Shown here one piece after another: positions 1-5,089 of a stretch of DNA of 7,985 nt (positions are counted from its first letter, which is position 1; every line of letters starts with the position of its first letter). The translations under genes and the position numbers were made by a program. The notes beneath the pieces were generated by a model. The model did no database searches, had not been told where the DNA came from, and was given only the letters and a program-made list of their open reading frames with translations. The DNA is taken from contig JAAZAQ010000187.1 in NCBI GenBank assembly GCA_012514225.1, positions 1-7,985 of the forward strand. Reading direction: 5' to 3'. The stretch comes from Clostridiales bacterium (lineage in GTDB: Bacteria; Bacillota; Clostridia; Christensenellales; Aristaeellaceae).

Positions 1-306
1 CTGGAGGCCCATTTCGACCGCTTCGCCAAGCTGAACACCGTGCCCCTGGGCATGAGCGTGGACTCCGCGCCCAGCAAAAAGGTGTGGGCGGCCGTGCTGA
101 GCATCCGCAAGACCAAGATGCTGGCCGATTTTTACCCCCATGGCAAGGTCGCGCAGGAGTACGGCCTGTTCCTGGAAGAGCTGGGCGCATCCGGCCGGGC
201 GAACGTCATCGTGGACGAGGACGGCGTCATCCAGTGGGTCAAGGAGTACGAAATCGGGAAACTGCCAGACATCGAGGAAGTGTTCAAGGCGCTGGAAAGC
301 CTCTGA
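1..306 (+). CDS. Peroxiredoxin (AhpC/TSA superfamily), C-terminal part; 5' end off the window
   Basis: The reading frame is open from base 1 and ends at TGA 304-306, giving 101 residues of a longer protein. The visible part resembles the C-terminal half of thioredoxin-fold peroxiredoxins, which reduce hydroperoxides in the cytoplasm. It has the GMSVDS strand after the active-site helix, the LADFYPHGKVAQEYGLF segment, the family arginine in ASGRANVIVD, the DEDGVIQWV beta-hairpin and a final helix (IEEVFKALESL). The peroxidatic cysteine motif would lie upstream of the window. No cysteine occurs in the visible 101 residues, so there is no C-terminal resolving cysteine of the typical 2-Cys kind; the enzyme is either 1-Cys or has its resolving cysteine further upstream. 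It converges on the fatty acid operon and is probably functionally unrelated to it. The superfamily call is firm; the subclass is not. Confidence 0.85.
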   Translation: MEAHFDRFAKLNTVPLGMSVDSAPSKKVWAAVLSIRKTKMLADFYPHGKVAQEYGLFLEELGASGRANVIVDEDGVIQWVKEYEIGKLPDIEEVFKALESL

Positions 307-314
307 GCGGGACA

Positions 315-336
315 GGCAGGGGAGCAGCCCCCCGCC
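315..336 (+). terminator. Small G+C-rich hairpin just after the peroxiredoxin stop
   Basis: Bases 315-322 can pair with 329-336, giving seven G-C/C-G pairs, one A-C mismatch and a six-base loop. It starts nine bases after the peroxiredoxin stop codon. No T-run follows it, so it is at best part of a transcript-end structure together with the stronger hairpin at 345-386. Confidence 0.3.
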
Positions 337-344
337 CTTGAGAC

Positions 345-386
345 ACACACCCCCAAGGTTGGACATTGCCAACGGAGGGGGTGTGT
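345..386. terminator. Probable bidirectional terminator hairpin between convergent genes
   Basis: ACACACCCCC (345-354) pairs perfectly with GGGGGTGTGT (377-386), ten base pairs. Inside is a 3x3 internal loop, then a second stem GTTGG (358-362) with CCAAC (369-373) closing a six-base loop. The position, between the 3' ends of the plus-strand peroxiredoxin and the minus-strand operon, fits a shared terminator. On the plus strand only TTT closes the structure, and no clear T-run follows on either strand, so it is not a textbook intrinsic terminator. A smaller stem, CAAAG 397-401 with CTTTG 405-409, lies between it and the end of the operon. The rest of the 307-429 gap shows nothing recognisable. 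Confidence 0.55.
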
Positions 387-429
387 TTCATTGCAACAAA
401 GGCGCTTTGCGAACCGGTACGCGTTTTTC

Positions 430-1263
430 CTATAAAGCGGCGCGCGCCGGTTCCTCCGCCTCAATCCAGGCCATGGACAGCAGGGGCAGGCCCAGATGGA
501 TGGACAGGATGACGCCGATGGGGCGCATGACGACTTCGATGCCCTTTTCCTTCAATCGCCGGGCCAGCTCCTCCGCCGCGTCCTCGCCGCCCTGGTACTG
601 CACCACCACTTCCTTTGGCTTGCCGGAGAGGCCCAGCACCATCTGGCGCAGCTGGTCCTGCCTGCCGCGGGCCAGGGAATGGCTCACCACGCTGCCGTCC
701 TGCAGCGCCAGCAGGGGGCGGAGGTTGAGGAGGGTGGACACCGAGGAGCGCATGAAGCCCAGCCTGCCGCTGCGGCGCAGGGGGTCCATGTCCTGGATGG
801 TGAAGATGGTACGGGTGTTCCGGCGCAGGGCCTTGAGGCGCTCGAAGCACGCCGCGAGCGTATCGCCCCGGTCAATCATCCCCCGCGCCTCCCGGAGCAG
901 CAGGTACATCGCCCCCGCCGTCGAGCGGGAATCAACGACCATGAAGCCCTCCCCCGCCTCCTCCGCGGCCTTCAGCGCGTTGGCGTAGGTGCCGCTCAGG
1001 CGGGAGGAAAGGGTCAGGCACAGGGCCTGGTGCCCCTGCCGCTTCAGGCGCTGGAACAGTTCGAGGAAGGCGGGGGAAGGCGCCTGCGCCGTTGTGTAGC
1101 GGGACAGGTCGGCGTCCGGCTCCGGGCGCCAGTCCTCCACGAAGCCCTCCTGGAAGGCCTCGCGGCCGTCCCGGAAATAATGGCAGGGAACGACCAGCAG
1201 CCCCAGTTCCCGCACATCCTGGCGGCTGAGGCAGGCGGTGGAGTCGGTGACCAGGTAAATCAA
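430..1263 (-). CDS. DegV family fatty-acid-binding protein (FakB-like)
   Basis: 277 residues, the usual length for the DegV family. These cytoplasmic proteins hold one fatty acid; in characterised FakA/FakB systems the kinase FakA phosphorylates the bound acid to acyl-phosphate for phospholipid synthesis. Visible family motifs are VTDSTA (5-10), TAQAPSP (58-64), LSSRLSGTYANA (85-96) with the lipid-contacting serine region, VVDSRSTAGA (109-118), LRRSGRLG (162-169) and IGVILSIHLG (249-258) with the conserved histidine at 256. The start is TTG at 1263-1261, overlapping the accA stop as TTGA; it places VTDST at the expected N-terminus and has a strong ribosome binding site. It is the last gene of the operon, which suggests a role in feeding exogenous or recycled fatty acids into lipid synthesis. 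No FakA kinase gene is in the window. The usual GPG after the histidine motif is replaced by GLP. Family call firm; ligand and partner are inference. Confidence 0.9.
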   Translation of the reverse strand: MIYLVTDSTACLSRQDVRELGLLVVPCHYFRDGREAFQEGFVEDWRPEPDADLSRYTTAQAPSPAFLELFQRLKRQGHQALCLTLSSRLSGTYANALKAAEEAGEGFMVVDSRSTAGAMYLLLREARGMIDRGDTLAACFERLKALRRNTRTIFTIQDMDPLRRSGRLGFMRSSVSTLLNLRPLLALQDGSVVSHSLARGRQDQLRQMVLGLSGKPKEVVVQYQGGEDAAEELARRLKEKGIEVVMRPIGVILSIHLGLPLLSMAWIEAEEPARAAL

Positions 1264-2039
1264 AGCGGGAACCCTCCCATTCCGCGGAAGCGCTCGTAGC
1301 GCTGCAGCCGGATTCTGGCTCCGCCCATGCGCCGGAAGGCCGCCAGCCCCTCGCGGAAGGCCGCGCGGATGGATGCCGCCGCCAGTTCGCAGCCCTCGCC
1401 CTCCTCCAGGATGCCCTCAATGACGCCGAAAGCCAGCATGTCCGGCGCGCTGAGCTTGAGGGCTTCCGCGGCTTCCTTCACCTTGCCGGCGTCCTTGTAG
1501 ATGATGCTGGCCGCGCCCTCGGGGGAGAGCACGGAATACACCGCGTTCTCCAGCATGTAGACCCGGTTGGCGGCCGCCAGGGCCAGGGCGCCGCCGCTTC
1601 CGCCCTCGCCGATGATGACGGACAGCACGGGTACGGACAGCCCCATCATCTCCCACAGGTTCTCGGCGATGGCCTGCCCCTGGCCCCGCTCCTCCGCGGC
1701 GATGCCGCAGGCCGCGCCCGCGGTGTCAATCAGGCACAGCACGGGCCGGTTGAACTTCTCCGCCTGGCGCATGTGCCAGAGGCTTTTTCGGTAGCCCTCC
1801 GGCTGGGAGGAGCCGAAATTGCGCCGCAGGCGGTCCGGCGTGTCCGCGCCCTTCTCCAGCGCCAGCACCGTCACGCAGCGCCCCTCGAAATACCCCAGGC
1901 CCGCCACCACGGCCGGGTCGTCGGCATAGCGCCTGTCGCCGTGCAGCTCGATGAAGTCGTCGATGATCTGCTCGATGTAGCGCATCGCGCTGGGCCGCTG
2001 GTTGCTGCGGGCAGCCGTCACCTTTTCGTAGGCGCTCAT
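1260..2039 (-). CDS. accA: Acetyl-CoA carboxylase carboxyltransferase, alpha subunit
   Basis: 259 residues. With AccD it forms the carboxyltransferase that moves the carboxyl group from biotin on AccB to acetyl-CoA, producing malonyl-CoA in the cytoplasm. Seen in the sequence: FIELHGDRRYADDPAVVAGL (29-48), the AEERGQGQAIAENL segment (115-128), the crotonase-fold oxyanion-hole region IGEGGSGGALAL (143-154) and YSVLSPEGAASIIYKD. It lacks the N-terminal extension of the roughly 319-residue E. coli protein, as in many clostridial AccA proteins. The frame is open far upstream through accD, but ATG 2039-2037 is chosen because it sits seven bases after GGGGAGG and overlaps the accD stop as ATGA. The usual DTPGA motif reads DTAGA here (Ala107). 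It ends at TGA 1262-1260, overlapping the degV start. Confidence 0.95.
   Translation of the reverse strand: MSAYEKVTAARSNQRPSAMRYIEQIIDDFIELHGDRRYADDPAVVAGLGYFEGRCVTVLALEKGADTPDRLRRNFGSSQPEGYRKSLWHMRQAEKFNRPVLCLIDTAGAACGIAAEERGQGQAIAENLWEMMGLSVPVLSVIIGEGGSGGALALAAANRVYMLENAVYSVLSPEGAASIIYKDAGKVKEAAEALKLSAPDMLAFGVIEGILEEGEGCELAAASIRAAFREGLAAFRRMGGARIRLQRYERFRGMGGFPL
1272..1278 (-). promoter_or_regulatory. Ribosome binding site that supports the degV TTG start
   Basis: On the minus strand GGGAGGG lies eight bases before the TTG at 1263-1261, inside the last codons of accA. It is a strong Shine-Dalgarno match. The protein's VTDST motif begins only four codons after this TTG, so no later start would keep the conserved N-terminus. 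Confidence 0.75.
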
Positions 2040-2887
2040 TTCCCGGCCTCCCCGTGCATCCTCAGCAACAGCCCCAGCAGCTCCCTTTGCTCCGAGCGCC
2101 GGCACAGCCTGCCCACAAAGCCCTTGTCCAATTGGAACTCCGATTGCTGGAAGCCTTCCGGCAGCTTTTGCCGGGTGGTCTGCTCGATGACCCGGGGGCC
2201 CGCGAAACCAATCAGGGCGCCGGGCTCGGCCAGGATGACGTCCGCCTGCATGGCGAAGCTGGCGGCCACGCCCCCCGTGGTCGCGTCGCAGAGCACCGCG
2301 CAGTAGAACAGCCCGACGTCCGAATGCCGGCGGACGGCGCCGGACACCTTGGCCATCTGCATCAGGCTGAGCACGCCCTCCTGCACCCGGGCGCCGCCGG
2401 AGAGGGTAAACCCCACCACCGGCAGGCGGTCCTCCAGCGCGCGCTCGAAGAGGCGGCTGATTTTCTCGCCCACCGCCGCGCCCATGGAGCCCATCATGAA
2501 GGCGTGCTCCATCGCGAAAAAGGCGCAGGGCCGGCCTTCCAGCAGCCCCAGGCCCGTGACCACCGCCTCCTTTTCCCCGCTTTGCGCGCGGGCCTGCATC
2601 AGCTTGCCCGCGTAGCCGGGGAAGGCGAGGGGGTCCCGGGAGGTCAGGTCGGCGTTGAGCTCCCGGAAACTGCCTTCGTCCAGCGTCATCCGGATGCGGT
2701 CCCGGGCGCCGACCTTGTGGTAATGGCCGCAGCGGGAGCAGACGAACAGCTCCCTCTCCAGGTCGGCCAGCGCGCACACGCGCTTGCAGCCCGGGCAGGC
2801 GACCTCCGGCGCCCTGTCCTCCTCCTGTGCGCCCTCGGGGCGCTCCAGGCGCAGGTTGGGGCTTTTGAACAGGGATTTTGGCAGCAT
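2036..2887 (-). CDS. accD: Acetyl-CoA carboxylase carboxyltransferase, beta subunit
   Basis: 283 residues, near the usual length of about 280-305. It is the zinc-ribbon partner of AccA in the carboxyltransferase. The N-terminal zinc ribbon is complete: C31-x2-C34 and C50-x2-C53, followed by GHYHKVGARDRI. The crotonase-like core shows MEHAFMMGSMGAAVGEK (126-142), SGGARVQEG (163-171), CDATTGGVAASFA (200-212) and GALIGFAGPRVIEQT. The C-terminal KLPEGFQQSEFQLDKG is typical; the following segment, FVGRLCRR, is a divergent form of the usual F/MVDxIVxR. The start ATG 2887-2885 follows the accC stop with no gap (TAAATG), with GGGAG nine bases upstream; the stop overlaps the accA start by four bases. 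The usual DPTTGG reads DATTGG (Ala202). Adjacent accA and accD with coupled translation fits their equimolar complex. Confidence 0.96.
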   Translation of the reverse strand: MLPKSLFKSPNLRLERPEGAQEEDRAPEVACPGCKRVCALADLERELFVCSRCGHYHKVGARDRIRMTLDEGSFRELNADLTSRDPLAFPGYAGKLMQARAQSGEKEAVVTGLGLLEGRPCAFFAMEHAFMMGSMGAAVGEKISRLFERALEDRLPVVGFTLSGGARVQEGVLSLMQMAKVSGAVRRHSDVGLFYCAVLCDATTGGVAASFAMQADVILAEPGALIGFAGPRVIEQTTRQKLPEGFQQSEFQLDKGFVGRLCRRSEQRELLGLLLRMHGEAGK

Positions 2888-4228
2888 TTACGCGTTCTCC
2901 CGGATGGACAGGTAATCGGTGGTGTAGCTGGCGTCCTCGAAGGCGGGCTCGGCGAGCAGGTCCGCCTGGAACAGGGCGGTGTGGTCCACGCCCTCGATGA
3001 CCGTCTCGCACAGCGCAGCCTGCATCTTGCGGATGGCCTCCTGGCGGGTGGGCGCGTGGACGATGAGCTTGGCGATGAGGCTGTCGTAGTGGATGGGCAG
3101 CCGGTAGCCCTGGTAGAGCGCGGAATCAAAGCGCACCCAGGGGCCCCCGGGGATGTGCAGGATGTCGACGGTGCCCCCTGCGGGCGCGAAATCCCGGGCC
3201 GGGTCCTCCGCGTTGATGCGGCACTCGATGGCGTGTCCGCCGGAGTGCACGTCCTTTTGCTGGAAGGGCAGCTCGATACCCGCCGCGACGCGGATTTGCC
3301 ACTTGACCAGGTCGATGCCCGAGACCAGCTCCGTCACCGGGTGCTCCACCTGCAACCGGGTGTTCATCTCCAGGAAAAAGAAGTTGCCCTGCTGGTCCAT
3401 CAAAAACTCCAGCGTGCCCACGCCCTCGTACCTGAGCGCCTTCGCCGCCTGGCGCGCGTAGCGGGCGAGCTTGGCCCGCTGGGGCGGGGTCAGCAAGGCG
3501 CAGGGGCTTTCCTCCAGGATTTTCTGGTGCTTGCGCTGCATGGAGCAGTCGCGCTCCGCGAAGCTGACGGCGTGCCCCTTCTGGTCGCAGAGCACCTGCA
3601 CCTCCACGTGCTTGACCTGGGTGAGCAATTTCTCCAGGTACAGCGTGGGGTCCGCGAAGGAGCTCTTGGCCTCCGCCGCCGCCGTGGAGTAGGCGTGGGG
3701 GAAATCCTCCGGCCCGTCCATGCGGCGGATGCCCTTGCCGCCCCCGCCGCTGCGCGCCTTGATGAGCAGGGGGAAGCCGACCTCCAGCGCGGCCTTCTGC
3801 GCCTCGGCCAGGTCCTTCAGGTTTTCCCGGCCGGGAATGGTGGGCACGCCGGCCTGGGCCATGGTGTGCTTGGCGGCTTCCTTGTCCCCCATCTTGCGGA
3901 TGACCTTGCCGGAGGGCCCGATGAACTTCAGCCCGTTTTGCGCGCACAGGTCCGCGAAGTCCGCGTTCTCGGACAGAAATCCGTAGCCGGGGTGTACCGC
4001 CCGGCAGTCGGTGTTCAGGGCCGCGGACAGCACCGCGGTCTGGTTCAGGTAGCTCAATTGCGAGGGCGCCGGCCCGATGCAGATGCTCTCGTCGGCCAGG
4101 GACACGTGCAGGGCTTCCTTGTCCGCCTCCGAGTAGACGGCCACCGTCCTGATGCCCATCTCCTTGCAGGCGCGGATGACGCGCACGGCGATTTCCCCGC
4201 GGTTGGCGACCAGCAGCTTTGAAAACAT
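2888..4228 (-). CDS. accC: Acetyl-CoA carboxylase, biotin carboxylase subunit
   Basis: 446 residues, the normal AccC length. It uses ATP and bicarbonate to carboxylate the biotin of AccB, the first half-reaction of acetyl-CoA carboxylase. The N-terminal biotin carboxylase domain begins MFSKLLVANRGEIAVR and includes HPGYGFLSENADFA (79-92). The ATP-grasp domain shows K116, K157 followed by the glycine-rich loop SGGGGKG (160-166), HVEVQVL (207-213), ERDCSMQRKHQK (225-236) and the metal and catalytic site EMNTRLQVEHPVTE (287-300). The C-terminal domain has ECRINAEDP and YDSLIAKL. The frame is open 85 codons further upstream inside fabZ, but ATG 4228-4226 gives the conserved N-terminus and lies two bases after the fabZ stop. 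No good Shine-Dalgarno sequence precedes it, which suggests coupling to fabZ translation. Confidence 0.97.
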   Translation of the reverse strand: MFSKLLVANRGEIAVRVIRACKEMGIRTVAVYSEADKEALHVSLADESICIGPAPSQLSYLNQTAVLSAALNTDCRAVHPGYGFLSENADFADLCAQNGLKFIGPSGKVIRKMGDKEAAKHTMAQAGVPTIPGRENLKDLAEAQKAALEVGFPLLIKARSGGGGKGIRRMDGPEDFPHAYSTAAAEAKSSFADPTLYLEKLLTQVKHVEVQVLCDQKGHAVSFAERDCSMQRKHQKILEESPCALLTPPQRAKLARYARQAAKALRYEGVGTLEFLMDQQGNFFFLEMNTRLQVEHPVTELVSGIDLVKWQIRVAAGIELPFQQKDVHSGGHAIECRINAEDPARDFAPAGGTVDILHIPGGPWVRFDSALYQGYRLPIHYDSLIAKLIVHAPTRQEAIRKMQAALCETVIEGVDHTALFQADLLAEPAFEDASYTTDYLSIRENA

Positions 4229-4230
4229 AT

Positions 4231-4656
4231 TCAGTGCCCGGCCTGGCTGAGCATCAGCAGGAATACGCCCTTCGCGCACAGCTCGCCGTCCACCCGCGCT
4301 TCCCCCGAAATCTTGATGAGCTGACCCGAGGCGCGGAGCAGCTCGCAGCGGGTCCGGATGACGTCGCCCGGGCGCACCATGCGCCGGAAGCGCACGCCTT
4401 CCATGCCGGTGAACAGCGGCAGCAGGCCCTTCTTCAATTCGTCCCTGACCAGCACCCCCGCGGACTGGGCGATGATTTCGCACAGCACAACGCCGGGCAC
4501 CACGGGAAGGCCCGGGAAGTGCCCCTGCAAAAAGGCCTCGTCGCCCCGGACACGGTAGCGCCCGGACGAAGCGCCGCCTTCCTCCAGGAAGGCCTCGTCC
4601 AGCAGCAGCATCGGCGGGCGGTGGGGCATGAAATCCTCAATCTCGGCTCGGTTCAT
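4231..4656 (-). CDS. fabZ: 3-hydroxyacyl-ACP dehydratase
   Basis: 141 residues, the usual FabZ length. It removes water from 3-hydroxyacyl-ACP to give trans-2-enoyl-ACP in each elongation cycle. It is a hot-dog fold protein with the N-terminal PHRPPMLLLDEA (11-22), catalytic His46 in GHFPGLPVVPGVV and catalytic Glu60 in LCEIIAQSAG. A later strand carries FTGMEGVRFRRMVRPGD, typical of the family. The PVVPG variant of PVMPG and the LCEIxAQ spelling are common in clostridial FabZ. Length and the short N-terminus favour FabZ over the longer isomerase-type FabA. The start ATG 4656-4654 is seven bases past the accB stop, with TGAGGA overlapping that stop as ribosome binding site. It sits between accB and accC, an order often seen in clostridial fatty acid operons. 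Confidence 0.95.
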   Translation of the reverse strand: MNRAEIEDFMPHRPPMLLLDEAFLEEGGASSGRYRVRGDEAFLQGHFPGLPVVPGVVLCEIIAQSAGVLVRDELKKGLLPLFTGMEGVRFRRMVRPGDVIRTRCELLRASGQLIKISGEARVDGELCAKGVFLLMLSQAGH

Positions 4657-4663
4657 GTCATCC

Positions 4664-5089
4664 TCAGCACAGTTTTATCAGCGTCTGGCCAAACTCGACC
4701 ACGCTGCCGTTGGCAACGCAGATGTCGGCCACCTGGCCGTCCTGCGGCGCGGTCACCTCGGTCACCTGCTTCATCACTTCGATGAGACACAGCACGTCGC
4801 CCTTCCTGACCCGGTCCCCCACCTGCGTAAAGGGTTTCCCGCCGGGCTCGGGCGCCTCGTAATACACGCCGACCAGGGGGGACTTGACCTCCACGATGCG
4901 ATTGAAATCCGGCCCCTCCGCGCTGACGGCCTGGGCGGGATAGGGCTGCGCCGCCGGACGGGGGGCGGCGGCCGGTTCCGGCACGGCGCGCTTCATCCGT
5001 ACGCGCTCCTCGCCCTCCCCCACCGATAGCTCCGACAGGCCGCTTTCCTCAAACAGCCGGATGAGTTCCCGCAGACGGTCGAGGTTCAT
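4664..5089 (-). CDS. accB: Acetyl-CoA carboxylase biotin carboxyl carrier protein
   Basis: 141 residues, slightly shorter than the E. coli protein. It carries the covalent biotin that shuttles carboxyl groups from AccC to AccA/AccD. The N-terminal helical segment (1-34, LDRLRELIRLFEESGLSEL) is followed by a proline/alanine-rich linker (35-55) and the C-terminal biotinyl domain (about 65-141). That domain includes SPLVGVYYEAPEP and the 'thumb' segment GGKPFTQVGD (83-92). The expected biotin attachment residue is Lys107 in CLIEVMKQVTE, which differs from the common EAMKLMNE form. The start ATG 5089-5087 overlaps the fabF stop as ATGA, with AGGAG six bases upstream. The frame stays open upstream, but residues before this ATG match nothing in the family. 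A biotin protein ligase must be encoded elsewhere. Confidence 0.95.
   Translation of the reverse strand: MNLDRLRELIRLFEESGLSELSVGEGEERVRMKRAVPEPAAAPRPAAQPYPAQAVSAEGPDFNRIVEVKSPLVGVYYEAPEPGGKPFTQVGDRVRKGDVLCLIEVMKQVTEVTAPQDGQVADICVANGSVVEFGQTLIKLC

Noticed and set aside
307..429. A small RNA gene or CRISPR-like repeats in the convergent gap
   Set aside because: There are hairpins but no repeated units and no recognisable RNA family; a terminator region is the simpler reading.
1260..3011. accA as a 583-codon gene reaching back through accD
   Set aside because: Only the last 259 codons resemble AccA. The upstream part is an off-frame reading of accD, and the ATG at 2039-2037 has a strong ribosome binding site and overlaps the accD stop.
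2054..4222. A very long plus-strand open frame (722 codons) opposite accD and accC
   Set aside because: The predicted protein is low-complexity and rich in His, Arg, Gly, Ala, Leu and Val, with no recognisable domain. It lies antisense to two well-supported genes. G+C-rich codons at the third position routinely keep antisense frames open.
2888..4483. accC as a 531-codon gene with an N-terminal extension
   Set aside because: The first 85 codons are an off-frame reading of fabZ with no family resemblance; AccC proteins begin at the LLVANRGEIA segment, which starts at 4228.
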